Position numbers and translations under genes: made by a program. A stretch of 21,628 bases of DNA, from the NCBI GenBank assembly GCA_009908735.1, contig JAAAOR010000039.1:1-21628 (forward strand). The letters are read 5' to 3'. Source of the DNA: Spirochaetota bacterium (lineage in GTDB: Bacteria; Spirochaetota; Spirochaetia; DSM-27196; PWMO01). Below are positions 14,817 to 21,628 of this stretch, piece after piece (the first letter of the stretch is position 1; each line of letters opens with the position of its first letter). The notes beneath the pieces are model-generated. The model made no database searches. It was given only the letters and a program-made list of their open reading frames with translations, and was not told the DNA's origin.

Positions 14817-15125
14817 ATGGTACGAGTACCTACTGATCGACAGCCTACCCATCCCGGAGAGATCCTGAGAGAGGAGTTCCTTGAGCCGATGGGCCTTACG
14901 CAACAGGAACTTGCGGATGCGATCCACGTTCCGTTTCAACGTGTTAACGAGATTGTCCGGGGGCGCCGAGCGATGAGCACTTCCACGGCACTTCGGTTGT
15001 CTCGATATTTTGGGACAACCGCAGGGTTCTGGATGAATCTGCAGCTACGGTATGATCTTTACAAGACCGAGCGTTCCGAGAAGGAAACCCTTGAGGACAT
15101 CGAGCCTTTGCATCAAGTGGGCTGA
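14817..15125 (+). CDS. higA: HigA-family antitoxin (XRE helix-turn-helix)
   Basis: A 102-residue protein with the HigA hallmark HPGEILREEFLEPMGLTQQELADAI, an XRE-type helix-turn-helix through residues of about 30-80 (VPFQRVNEIVRGRRAMSTSTALRLSRYFG) and the family end FWMNLQLRYDLY. It neutralises HigB and represses the promoter at 14473. I choose the ATG at 14817, with AGGGAG at 14808-14813; an upstream in-frame GTG at 14805 overlaps the higB stop and has no ribosome site. The gene ends 8 bp from the 3' end of the tRNA-Leu. Confidence 0.93.
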   Translation: MVRVPTDRQPTHPGEILREEFLEPMGLTQQELADAIHVPFQRVNEIVRGRRAMSTSTALRLSRYFGTTAGFWMNLQLRYDLYKTERSEKETLEDIEPLHQVG

Positions 15126-15133
15126 GCTTGTTC

Positions 15134-15219
15134 TGCCGGAACCGGGACTCGAACCCGGACGGGCCTTACGGCCCAGGGGATTTTAAGTCCCCTGCGTCTA
15201 CCAGTTCCGCCATTCCGGC
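15134..15219 (-). tRNA. tRNA-Leu (anticodon UAA)
   Basis: Read on the minus strand it folds as a complete class II tRNA of 86 nt: acceptor GCCGGAA/TTCCGGC, D arm with ACTGGTAGACG, anticodon stem GGGGA/TCCCC with loop CTTAAAA (anticodon TAA), a long variable arm (GGGCCGTAAGGCCC), T arm with GGTTCGAGTCC, and discriminator A as required for leucine. CCA is not encoded. It is the attachment site of the adjacent mini-island. Confidence 0.97.
15135..15189 (-). repeat. att-like direct repeat inside the intact tRNA-Leu
   Basis: This is the partner of the remnant at 14407-14461 (53/55 identical). It begins at the last acceptor base pair and runs just through the anticodon loop, a region commonly used as a tyrosine-integrase crossover core. 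Confidence 0.85.
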
Positions 15220-15242
15220 GCGCACCTGCGGCGTGCCCGCGC

Positions 15243-15271
15243 ATTCTACGGCGAGAGGCGGCGGGGGTCAA
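15243..15271 (-). promoter_or_regulatory. tRNA-Leu promoter
   Basis: On the minus strand TTGACC (15271-15266), a 17-bp spacer and TAGAAT (15248-15243) give a near-consensus promoter about 24 bp before the mature tRNA 5' end. Confidence 0.75.
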
Positions 15272-15380
15272 TCTGATTTAACGAGGCCCCACTGCGGGAA
15301 TATGCGCCACCCGCAGCCCGGTAGATGCGGCACGTATATAACACAATGTATTACCATAATGAAGAAAGAATTAAATGTCG

Positions 15381-15409
15381 TTGACATATTGGAGGGCGCG
15401 GAATATGGT
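15381..15409 (+). promoter_or_regulatory. Promoter of the histidine kinase gene
   Basis: TTGACA (15381-15386) and TATGGT (15404-15409) are separated by exactly 17 bp. The -10 ends 8 nt before the ATG, so the transcript would begin at or next to the start codon. Confidence 0.65.
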
Positions 15410-15417
15410 TTGAAGCG

Positions 15418-17046
15418 ATGAGTTCGCTACCGCCTCTCATCGCCACAACTCTGGGCTCTGCCGTGCTCCTGTTTCTTGCGCACGGGTACCTGCTGCGCAC
15501 GCAGGGCTCCCGTGCCCTGTATCTGTGGACCGGGGCGTGGCTCGTCTATTCTCTGCGTTTCGTCGCGGCGTTTGCCGAGGAGGTTACCGGAGACGCGCCG
15601 TTGTTGCTGTGGTTCAACCAGGCTGCGGCGGTAATCACGGCGCTGTTGCTGCTCTGGGGCGCTCTCGCGCACACGCGCGGTCTGAACTCGCCCCCGTGGC
15701 CGTGGATCCTGCTTTCCGTGGGGCTGGGTGTCTGGCTTACCGTCGCAATCCCGCTCGGCGTGGCTCGGCCGATTGTATTTACTCCTGTGTTTTTGTTCCT
15801 GGCCGTCGCCAACGGTGTTATCGCTGTCGTGTACCTGACTACGTCGAGATTTACCCGGCACACCCGGGTCTTCGTCGGTGTCGTGTTCGCACTCTGGGGC
15901 CTGCACAAGCTGGACTACCCACTGCTGCGTGGCATACCGGAGGCGGCAACCTGGGGGTTCGCAGCGGGGGCGGTCCTCACGATGGCTGCAGGGGTGGGCC
16001 TTCTTACCGCCTATCTCGAGGAGGCCCGACGCAGTGCGCGTGAGCACGAGCGACGTTTCGAGGGTCTTGTGGACTCTTTAGACGACGTCGTGTTTACACT
16101 CGACTCCGAGGGGCGCTTCACGGGTGTATACGGAAACGCGGCGGATAAGATGCCGGTGACCCTCGACGGGGTTGTCGGCACAGTGGTCATGGACCTTTTT
16201 GGCCCAGAAGTCGGCCGGCATCACGCCGAGATGGTGCAGATAGCGCTCCGGCAGGGTCGGTCGGTGAGCTATGAGTGGAGCTACCCCGGCGCCGACGGGG
16301 CGCCACGCTATATGCTGACAACCCTTTCGCCCGTGCGACAATCCAACGGGCCATCCGGGGAGCTTGTCGGGATTGGGCGCGACATCAGCAACATGAAGCA
16401 GATTCAGTTGCGACTCGAGCGAAGCCTCGACGAAAAGGCGATCCTCCTCAAGGAAGTGCACCACCGCGTGAAGAACAACCTTCAGATCATCGTGAGCCTC
16501 CTTCGACTGCAGTCGCAGGATCTCGAAGACGGTGCGGCGAGGCGCGCGTTTCGGGACACTATGGCCCGTGTCGCTTCCATGGCCGAGGTGCACGAGCGGA
16601 TCTACGAGTCGGATGACCTCGCCTCGCTGCCGTTTACCGCTTACCTTCAAGATCTCGGTAACCGCATTCTCAATCTCTACGCCGTGATGGGGCAGGGGGG
16701 CGAGCTTCGTGTTTCCGGCTCCCGCGATCGGCTGGAACTGGCTACGGCAATTCCTCTCGGCCTCATCGCGACCGAATTGATCTCCAACTCGGCCAAACAC
16801 GGGGTGCGGGGCCGCGTGGATGGGCTCGTTACCGTCACCTTCGAGGCATCCGACACGATTTACACGCTTACCGTTACAGACAACGGGCCGGGGCTTTCGC
16901 CGGACTTTGCCCCGGGAGCGAGCCGAACGCTCGGGATGACTCTGGTCTCTTCCCTCTGCGATCAGCTCGGCGGAAATCTCACATGGGAATCGGATCCCGG
17001 GGCGAGCTTTCGGGTGACGGCGCCTCAACGGGCCACGGAGCAGTAG
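15418..17046 (+). CDS. Membrane sensor histidine kinase, PAS plus HisKA_2/HATPase
   Basis: A 542-residue kinase. Residues 1-200 hold about seven hydrophobic segments, a seven-helix membrane sensor region. A PAS domain follows at about 215-328 (RFEGLVDSLDDVVFTLDSEG ... GIGRDISNMKQ). The HisKA_2 helix has the motif EVHHRVKNNLQ; His349, just before RVKN, is the likely phosphorylation site. The HATPase has N-box ATELISNSAKHG (about 455-466), TDNGPGL and a final GMTLVSSLCDQLGG. This class often signals to response regulators with RNA-binding or other outputs; none is encoded nearby, so it is an orphan here. No Shine-Dalgarno is at a usable distance and the start sits 8 nt from the -10. The signal is unknown. 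Confidence 0.9.
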   Translation: MSSLPPLIATTLGSAVLLFLAHGYLLRTQGSRALYLWTGAWLVYSLRFVAAFAEEVTGDAPLLLWFNQAAAVITALLLLWGALAHTRGLNSPPWPWILLSVGLGVWLTVAIPLGVARPIVFTPVFLFLAVANGVIAVVYLTTSRFTRHTRVFVGVVFALWGLHKLDYPLLRGIPEAATWGFAAGAVLTMAAGVGLLTAYLEEARRSAREHERRFEGLVDSLDDVVFTLDSEGRFTGVYGNAADKMPVTLDGVVGTVVMDLFGPEVGRHHAEMVQIALRQGRSVSYEWSYPGADGAPRYMLTTLSPVRQSNGPSGELVGIGRDISNMKQIQLRLERSLDEKAILLKEVHHRVKNNLQIIVSLLRLQSQDLEDGAARRAFRDTMARVASMAEVHERIYESDDLASLPFTAYLQDLGNRILNLYAVMGQGGELRVSGSRDRLELATAIPLGLIATELISNSAKHGVRGRVDGLVTVTFEASDTIYTLTVTDNGPGLSPDFAPGASRTLGMTLVSSLCDQLGGNLTWESDPGASFRVTAPQRATEQ

Positions 17047-17083
17047 TTGACAACAGCACTCAAGCATAGCGACCTTTAGACCT

Positions 17084-17458
17084 ATGAAGACGAAACTTTT
17101 TCTTATCATTGCCGTGCTTGTTATTGGGGCCGTTCCGGCCATATCGCAGGAAGTCGTCGATCTCACCGATCAATCGGGGGCCGTCAAAGAGGTGACCATC
17201 ACGAACGAGGGCTACAACTACATGCCCAGCGAAATTCGTGTGAATGTCGGAGACACAGTCCGGTTGACTTACGAAAACGGAGGTGGGTTCCACGACTGGG
17301 TGCTGGATGAGTTCGACGCATCCACCCGACGTATCAGCGGCGGAAGCACCGCTACGATAGAGTTCACCGCCGACGAAGCAGGGACCTTCGAGTTCTACTG
17401 CAGCGTGGGAAACCACCGAGCCCTGGGTATGGTGGGGGACTTCGTCGTCGTAGAGTAA
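17084..17458 (+). CDS. Secreted cupredoxin (plastocyanin/azurin-like blue copper protein)
   Basis: A 124-residue protein with a signal peptide (basic MKTK, hydrophobic to about residue 20, AISQ-E cleavage region) and a cupredoxin domain. The four type-1 copper ligands are visible: His70 (GFHDW), Cys106, His111 and Met116 in FYCSVGNHRALGM. It would carry electrons or bind copper outside the inner membrane. It lies 37 bp after the histidine kinase in the same direction, so a shared transcript is possible, although a TTGACA at 17047 without a clear -10 leaves a separate promoter open. No Shine-Dalgarno is evident. The redox partner is not in the window. Confidence 0.92.
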   Translation: MKTKLFLIIAVLVIGAVPAISQEVVDLTDQSGAVKEVTITNEGYNYMPSEIRVNVGDTVRLTYENGGGFHDWVLDEFDASTRRISGGSTATIEFTADEAGTFEFYCSVGNHRALGMVGDFVVVE

Positions 17459-17473
17459 GCCCGGTGTCGCGGT

Positions 17474-17495
17474 GGTCCGGCTCCAAAGCCGGGCC
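17474..17495 (+). terminator. Stem-loop after the cupredoxin gene
   Basis: A 9-bp stem (GGTCCGGCT at 17474-17482, AGCCGGGCC at 17487-17495, one T-G pair, 4-nt loop) starts 16 bp after the cupredoxin stop. It has no T tract, so it may stabilise the mRNA end or terminate weakly. The rest of the gap to 17618 shows nothing I can support. Confidence 0.35.
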
Positions 17496-17618
17496 CCGCG
17501 GGTGCCGCCAGTTGGGGCCCACGCTGCCGAGGTACTCGGCACCGCCGCGGGTTTATGCTCTTTGCTGCCGCACGTGGCAAGTCCGCGGGAGCCGTCCTCC
17601 CGTCGTTCGCCGCTTCCC

Positions 17619-18140
17619 TCATAGTAGCTTTACCCATTCGGTCCACAGCGCACTTTCCTTCGCAATCTCAAAGCCTGCCGAGTGATGTAGCGCAGCCCCC
17701 GCCTCATTTTGTTGCGAGCTTCTGCTATAGACCTCGCGGATCCCATCACGGCGAAGGACGTGGAACATATCGTCGAAAAGCTTCCGTCCGTAGCCGCATC
17801 TGCGATAAGTGCGCTCCACGGCGACGTCGAAGAGGTAGGCGGCCTCGGTGTTAGGACTTCGCCTCGGCCAGGGGGCGCAGCGGTAGCATCCGATGACGCG
17901 TCCGCTATCATCTTCGAGCAGGCGAATGATGTCGTCACGAAAATCGATGTGCTTAATAATGTCGTGCTTGAACTTCTCGCGCGAGAGCCCGAAACCCGAC
18001 GACGCGGCGGTTTCAAAGAGAAGATTCAGCAGTTGGTCGAGATGCTCTGCGCGGTAATCAACGATTCGCGTCCAGGTGGGAGCCGAGGGCTTGCTCGAGG
18101 ATTGCGCCCCTGCCGGGTTCCGTCTCAACCAGTCGAGCAT
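17619..18140 (-). CDS. GNAT family N-acetyltransferase
   Basis: About 173 residues with a single acetyltransferase fold. The acetyl-CoA loop is YLFDVAVERTYRRCGYGRKLFDDM (motif A, R-x-x-G-x-G as RRCGYG at about 108-113), followed by REVYSRSSQQNEAGAALHHSAGFE, the usual C-terminal GNAT strand-helix. The first 40 residues are less conserved. I take the ATG at 18140; the open frame to 18305 overlaps the preceding PilZ-like gene. It is 37 bp downstream of that gene and probably cotranscribed with rep and it. The acceptor is unknown. Confidence 0.75.
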   Translation of the reverse strand: MLDWLRRNPAGAQSSSKPSAPTWTRIVDYRAEHLDQLLNLLFETAASSGFGLSREKFKHDIIKHIDFRDDIIRLLEDDSGRVIGCYRCAPWPRRSPNTEAAYLFDVAVERTYRRCGYGRKLFDDMFHVLRRDGIREVYSRSSQQNEAGAALHHSAGFEIAKESALWTEWVKLL

Positions 18141-18177
18141 GCACTCATCCCGAACGCGGAGCAGGCGGTCCGGTGAA

Positions 18178-18531
18178 TCATCGATCCGCCCGTCGATCGA
18201 GCAACGTATGGTAAGCGCTGAGATCGGTATCCGAAGAAAACTGTATGCTGATCCGTGAGGTTTGCGGATCGACCGGTTGCGTGTACACGAGCTCCTCGGC
18301 CACATGAAATCTGCCGCTTCCGTCCTCGAGGGCGACGTCGAAGCTCTGTATATTTCCCGCCGCTATGGGCACCAGAAGCGCGATATCGTAGTGGCTCGCA
18401 TCTATGGTGCGCGCCTCCACCTTGTGGCCGTCACTGAACTCGATGGTGACTGTTTGAAGCTCCGAGGGAAGCTCGTCGCCTTCGATGCGGGTGTGCCGCC
18501 GTCGCTCTTTGTGTCTCATATCGAACCGCAT
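18178..18531 (-). CDS. PilZ-like protein with altered motif
   Basis: About 117 residues starting with RRRHTR, a match for the RxxxR c-di-GMP contact of PilZ domains, followed about 30 residues later by TIDASHYDIAL, where the normal [D/N]xSxxG has Asp in place of the Gly. The beta-rich remainder fits a PilZ barrel. Either a weak c-di-GMP sensor or a non-binding PilZ homologue is possible. The start is uncertain (ATG 18531 or 18519; neither has a good ribosome site). It lies 73 bp after rep in the same direction. Confidence 0.6.
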   Translation of the reverse strand: MRFDMRHKERRRHTRIEGDELPSELQTVTIEFSDGHKVEARTIDASHYDIALLVPIAAGNIQSFDVALEDGSGRFHVAEELVYTQPVDPQTSRISIQFSSDTDLSAYHTLLDRRADR

Positions 18532-18604
18532 TCTACACCGCGCCCGGCACCGTCGCAACCGCGCTCCGAACGGCACTACGAGATTGGTCGTGAGGTGCGC
18601 CCGG

Positions 18605-20617
18605 TCACTCGGCCCCGAACTTCGCCTTCATCGCCGCGAAGTAATCCGCGGCCTCCTCTTCATCGACAACCTCCTCCGGCTCCGACTGCGCGATGAGCTC
18701 GGCGGGGATCTCCTCGAGGAAGGGAGAGGGACGGCATTCGATCTGCTCGCGCATGACCTTGCGAGTAAGGCAGGAGGTCATGAACAGGCGCTCTTTCGCG
18801 CGGGTAATCGCGACGTAAAACAGCCGCCGCTCCTCCTCGACGTTGCGCTCGGAGTCTTCGAGGGCCCGCGCATGGGGAATGATGTCGTCCTCCACGCCCG
18901 CGAGAAACACCACGCGGCGCTCGAGGCCTTTAGCCGCGTGAATGGTCATGAGCCCCACGCGTCCGCCGTTCTCGTCGTCATCGAGATTGTCCTTGACTTG
19001 CAGGCTGATGCGATTGAGGTAGTCGAAGAGCGAGGGCTCGAGCACGTCAGGGTCGTTTTCGTAGTCGCGGATGAACTCCACGAGAAACTGCACGTTTCGG
19101 AACTTGGCGGTGGCGGTGCGCTCGCTCTGCTGGTACTCCTGCACGAGGTGGCCCCAGTAGCCGATCTCGGTGATGAGCGAGGAGAGGATCTCCGACATCC
19201 GGGAGGCAGCCAGAAAGGCATCACGATAGCTCTCGATGAGCTCGATGAAGCCGGCCAGATCCTCGCGGGCCTTCGGCGCGAGGCGCGAGTCTTCGGCGGC
19301 AACAACCTCGCGAATGGTGGAGTACATCGAGAGCCTTTTTTTCTCGGCGACCTTGTTCAGCTCCTCGAGGGATTTCTTTCCCACGCCGCGGCGCGGAGTG
19401 TTTATGATGCGAAGCAGGCTGATGTCGTCGTCGTGGTTCGCCATCACCCGCAGGTAGGAGACGATGTCTCGCACCTCCTTGCGCTGGAAGAAGCTCTGCC
19501 CGCCGGAGACCCGGTAGGGGATGTTCTCGCCGAGAAAGGCCTCCTCGATGTGGCGGGCGAGACTGTTAGTGCGAACGAGAACGCCGATGTCCTCGTAGCG
19601 GATCCGGTCGCGCTGGGCGAGGCTCTTTATCTTCTCGGCGATGAAGCCCGCCTCTTCGCGCTCGTCGGCGGGAAAGTGCAGCTCGATGGGCCGACCGCCG
19701 CGCAGGCCCGTCCACAGCTCCTTGTGTTTGCGGTCGGTATTGTTCGCGATGAGGCGATTCGCCGCGGCGAGGATGGTGTCGGTGGAGCGATAGTTACGCT
19801 CGAGCTTGATCTCGGCAAGTTCCGGAAAGTCCGTTTCGAAATCCAGGAGGTTTCCGAAGTTCGCGCCCCGCCAGGAGTAGATGGACTGATCGTCATCGCC
19901 GACCACGCACACGTTTCGGTGTTTCTCTGCGAGCAGCTTCATGAAGCGGTACTGATCGCCGGAGGTATCTTGGAACTCGTCGACGAGGACGTAGCGGAAC
20001 TGCTCCTGGTAGGCCTCGCGGATGTCGGCAAAGCGGCTCATCAGCTCGACCGGCAGGAGAATCAAGTCATCGAAATCGACCGCGTTGTAGAGCTTCATGT
20101 GCTCGCGGTACTCGCCGAACAGATCCTTGTAACGTCCCAGATCATCGTCCCAGCCGGCCCGACCCGTGCGTATACGGGAGAACTCGTTCAGTAACCACTT
20201 GAGCTCGCCGGGGTCGAGGGTAAACTTGATTTCCCGCGCGGTCTCTTTGAGAAGTGATATCTGGTCGGCGGTGTCGTAGATGCTGAAGTTCTCACGATAG
20301 CCGAGACGGGCGATGTGCTGCTTAAGCACCTTCACGCCGAATGCGTGGAAGGTGGAGCAGGTGAGGTTTCGAAGCGGCTTGCCCGTGAGTTCTTTCACCC
20401 GCTCACGCATTTCGCGGGCGGCCTTGTTGGTGAAGGTCAGCGCAAGAATGGCGCTCTGCGGCACTCCCCGGGAAAGCATGTTCGCGATGCGATAAGTGAT
20501 GACCCGCGTTTTCCCTGAGCCCGCGCCGGCAATGATGAGGAGCGGGCCGTCGGTCGTTTCCACCGCGCGTATCTGCTCGGGATTGAGTTCGTTGTGGTAG
20601 GCGAGGCTTTGTGACAT
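18605..20617 (-). CDS. rep: Rep-type superfamily 1 DNA helicase
   Basis: A 670-residue UvrD/Rep helicase with all SF1A motifs: Walker A GAGSGKT (31-37), TFTNKAAREM, DEFQDT, GDDDQSIYSWRGA, NYRSTDTI, MTIHAAKGLE and the VAITRAKERL motif. Length and details such as GGQSFFQRKEVRDIVSYLRVMANHDD and RIINTPRRGVG are closer to E. coli Rep (673 residues) than to UvrD, although PcrA-type naming is possible. It is an ATP-driven 3'-5' helicase acting in replication restart and clearing of proteins from DNA. The C-terminus is acidic (EEVVDEEEAADYF). The ATG at 20617 has no Shine-Dalgarno; see the promoter entry. It begins a minus-strand run with the PilZ-like and GNAT genes. Confidence 0.95.
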   Translation of the reverse strand: MSQSLAYHNELNPEQIRAVETTDGPLLIIAGAGSGKTRVITYRIANMLSRGVPQSAILALTFTNKAAREMRERVKELTGKPLRNLTCSTFHAFGVKVLKQHIARLGYRENFSIYDTADQISLLKETAREIKFTLDPGELKWLLNEFSRIRTGRAGWDDDLGRYKDLFGEYREHMKLYNAVDFDDLILLPVELMSRFADIREAYQEQFRYVLVDEFQDTSGDQYRFMKLLAEKHRNVCVVGDDDQSIYSWRGANFGNLLDFETDFPELAEIKLERNYRSTDTILAAANRLIANNTDRKHKELWTGLRGGRPIELHFPADEREEAGFIAEKIKSLAQRDRIRYEDIGVLVRTNSLARHIEEAFLGENIPYRVSGGQSFFQRKEVRDIVSYLRVMANHDDDISLLRIINTPRRGVGKKSLEELNKVAEKKRLSMYSTIREVVAAEDSRLAPKAREDLAGFIELIESYRDAFLAASRMSEILSSLITEIGYWGHLVQEYQQSERTATAKFRNVQFLVEFIRDYENDPDVLEPSLFDYLNRISLQVKDNLDDDENGGRVGLMTIHAAKGLERRVVFLAGVEDDIIPHARALEDSERNVEEERRLFYVAITRAKERLFMTSCLTRKVMREQIECRPSPFLEEIPAELIAQSEPEEVVDEEEAADYFAAMKAKFGAE

Positions 20618-20627
20618 CGTTCAGGCC

Positions 20628-20655
20628 ATGCTACAGATATTCACGGCTCATGCAA
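20628..20655 (-). promoter_or_regulatory. Candidate rep promoter
   Basis: On the minus strand TTGCAT (20655-20650), a 16-bp spacer and TAGCAT (20633-20628) end 10 nt before the rep ATG, so the leader would be only about 3 nt. Confidence 0.45.
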
Positions 20656-20688
20656 GGACCCCGGGCTCTGCCGTTGCTTTGTCCATGC

Positions 20689-20718
20689 TTGACGCTCTAT
20701 AGCGGCCGCGGATACGGT
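20689..20718 (+). promoter_or_regulatory. Candidate promoter of the HAD phosphatase-phosphohexomutase unit
   Basis: TTGACG (20689-20694) and TACGGT (20713-20718) with an 18-bp spacer; the -10 ends 7 nt before the GTG start. It is divergent from the rep promoter within a 108-bp gap. Confidence 0.45.
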
Positions 20719-20725
20719 ATGGGAC

Positions 20726-21397
20726 GTGAAGCTCAAAGCCGTACTCTTCGACCTCGATGGTACCCTGCTGGATACCCTACCGGATATTCGCGACGCCATG
20801 AACGCCGTCCTCGCCCGCCACGACCTCCCTCAGTACGATATGGAGTCCTACCGGGGGATGATCGGGTGGGGGATCGGACGGCTCGCGGAGCTTGCTATTC
20901 CGGAGGAGTTTCGCTCCGAGGTGGACGCAGCCGAGCTTGCCGAGGAAATGCGCCGGGCCTACTTGTCGCATCCGCTTGAGTCCAGCGTGCCCTTTGAGGG
21001 CGTGCCACAACTCATCGAGGCCCTTCATACGGCGGGTGTGCCGATGGGGGTGCTGTCTAATAAAGTGCACGAGCTCACACATCGACTCATAGCCAGAGCT
21101 TGGGGTGAGGGGGTGTTTCGGGCCGTTTACGGCGCACGTGACGACCTTCCGATGAAGCCGCACCCCGAGGCTGCCCAGCGTATTGCCTCCGAGCTCGGGG
21201 TGGAGCCGTACCAGGTGGTCTTCGTAGGCGATACCGCAATCGACATGGAGACAGCGCAGGTGGCGGGCATGTACCCGGTGGGTGTCGGCTGGGGCTACCG
21301 GGAGGTGGAAGAGCTGTGGATGCACGGGGCTGCCATGGTGGTCTCGAGCCCCGATGAAATACCGCCGCTCACTCTCGGCGGAGCACACGACGAATAG
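20726..21397 (+). CDS. HAD family hydrolase, phosphoglycolate phosphatase-like
   Basis: A 223-residue HAD phosphatase. Motif I is FDLDGTLLDT (nucleophile Asp9, acid Asp11), motif II is the Ser in VLSNK, motif III the Lys in MKPHPE, and motif IV is VGDTAIDM. A helical cap lies between motifs I and II (about residues 15-85), as in Gph/beta-phosphoglucomutase-type members. It probably removes phosphate from a small molecule, 2-phosphoglycolate being the commonest guess. The start is GTG at 20726, without a clear Shine-Dalgarno. A phosphohexomutase gene follows 33 bp on, so a sugar phosphate substrate is also plausible. Confidence 0.9.
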   Translation: MKLKAVLFDLDGTLLDTLPDIRDAMNAVLARHDLPQYDMESYRGMIGWGIGRLAELAIPEEFRSEVDAAELAEEMRRAYLSHPLESSVPFEGVPQLIEALHTAGVPMGVLSNKVHELTHRLIARAWGEGVFRAVYGARDDLPMKPHPEAAQRIASELGVEPYQVVFVGDTAIDMETAQVAGMYPVGVGWGYREVEELWMHGAAMVVSSPDEIPPLTLGGAHDE

Positions 21398-21430
21398 CGG
21401 CCAAGCGAACAAGCAATAGGAGACGACAGA

Positions 21431-21628
21431 ATGGACCGACAGGAAATCGAACAGCGCGCGAAGGAATACATCGGACTTGAGAGTGATGAAGCGTTTCGCG
21501 ACGGTGTACAGCAGCTCCTCGACAAAGGCGACTGGGATGAGCTCTCCGATCGCTTTTATACCGACCTCGAGTTCGGCACGGGCGGGCTCCGGGGCGTCAT
21601 TGGCGGCGGATACAACAGGATGAACCCC
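21431..21628 (+). CDS. Phospho-sugar mutase (phosphoglucomutase/phosphomannomutase family), 3' truncated by window edge
   Basis: The first 66 codons are visible, starting at an ATG with AGGAGA at 21418-21423. The sequence [25 protein letters not shown] is the characteristic N-terminus of the alpha-D-phosphohexomutase superfamily (bacterial phospho-sugar mutases of about 570-600 residues); the FGTGGLRG loop contacts the substrate phosphate. The phosphoserine loop and the other domains lie beyond the window. It interconverts hexose 1- and 6-phosphates, and would link to mannose 1-phosphate from the GH130 enzyme if it accepts mannose (inference). Confidence 0.9.
   Translation, partial: MDRQEIEQRAKEYIGLESDEAFRDGVQQLLDKGDWDELSDRFYTDLEFGTGGLRGVIGGGYNRMNP

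Larger units (their letters stand above)
14407..15189. mobile_element. Mini-island between tRNA-Leu direct repeats, carrying higBA
   Basis: A 728-bp unit is bounded by a 55-bp direct repeat: the remnant at 14407-14461 and the 3' half of the intact tRNA-Leu at 15135-15189. Tyrosine integrases that use tRNA genes leave exactly this: an intact tRNA at one end and a copy of its 3' part at the other. Only higB and higA lie between; no integrase is present, so this is either a shrunken island or a passively recombining cassette. Its origin by integrase is inference. Confidence 0.5.

Noticed and set aside
15359..15421. A 20-codon upstream frame (MKKELNVVDILEG...) whose stop overlaps the kinase start, suggesting a leader peptide.
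   Set aside because: The best promoter lies inside it (15381-15409), so it would not be transcribed in full, and it has no ribosome site.
16078..17166. A 362-codon minus-strand frame opposite the histidine kinase.
   Set aside because: It covers the kinase core domains and part of the cupredoxin on the other strand, and shows no recognisable domain.
17496..17618. GC-rich gap with several short dyads, considered for an RNA gene.
   Set aside because: No consistent larger fold, promoter or known RNA motif could be supported by eye.
18485..20194. A 569-codon open frame on the plus strand opposite rep.
   Set aside because: It is antisense to a complete Rep helicase with all motifs. Its Leu/Val/Ala/Asp/Glu-rich translation is a typical shadow of a GC-rich gene.
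1..21628. CRISPR arrays, insertion sequences, rRNA, and an integrase or transposase.
   Set aside because: I saw no regularly spaced long repeats, no terminal-repeat elements, no rRNA sequence and no recombinase gene on either strand.

Overview
The window is a GC-rich (about 60%) stretch of a bacterial chromosome with tightly packed genes. The gene content fits a free-living diderm bacterium: a patatin phospholipase, a fatty acid desaturase, an ECF sigma/anti-sigma pair, FtsH, a Rep-type helicase and a phospho-sugar mutase of the kind common in spirochaetes. I lean towards Spirochaetota, but no ribosomal or other phylogenetic marker is present, so this is inference only.

Layout. 1-2555 (+) is a lipid-type run: the 3' part of an HxxxD acyltransferase, a zinc-ribbon membrane protein (DUF6320 type) and a patatin-like phospholipase. 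2661-3392 (+) is an AlkD-like DNA alkylation repair protein. 3517-4908 (+) is a three-gene overlapping operon: a DUF6249-type membrane protein, an ECF sigma factor and a membrane anti-sigma factor. On the minus strand lie a fatty acid desaturase (4926-5942) and a Crp/Fnr regulator (6072-6821). A gap of about 260 bp follows, with a probable decayed minus-strand gene and a hairpin/repeat element, then ftsH (7084-8973, +). ftsH meets, stop codon on stop codon, a minus-strand pair that is translationally coupled: a GT4 glycosyltransferase fused to a predicted six-hairpin-type domain (10247-12520), then a GH130 mannoside-phosphorylase-like enzyme (8970-10250). 12792-13304 (+) encodes a small exported or membrane-anchored protein ending in a strong terminator.

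13.4-15.2 kb is a small accessory hot spot. It holds a fused, frameshifted relic of a mercury-resistance-like cluster (MerF-like start, MerR middle, thioredoxin-like end), an intact fitA antitoxin gene, and a fitB toxin gene that runs after about 17 codons into a 55-bp copy of the 3' half of a tRNA-Leu. A complete HigBA toxin-antitoxin module follows, and then the intact tRNA-Leu(UAA) on the minus strand. The two tRNA copies are direct repeats bracketing higBA, as an integrase-made island would leave, but no integrase remains.

15.4-21.6 kb returns to core-type genes: a HisKA_2-type membrane histidine kinase with a PAS domain, a secreted cupredoxin, and a minus-strand run of Rep helicase, PilZ-like protein and GNAT acetyltransferase. 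Divergent from rep are a HAD phosphatase and the start of a phosphohexomutase.

A recurring feature is that several genes without a Shine-Dalgarno sequence (higB, the histidine kinase, the HAD phosphatase, crp/fnr, rep) have a -10-like hexamer only 7-10 nt before the start codon. This suggests leaderless or near-leaderless mRNAs alongside normal SD-led genes.
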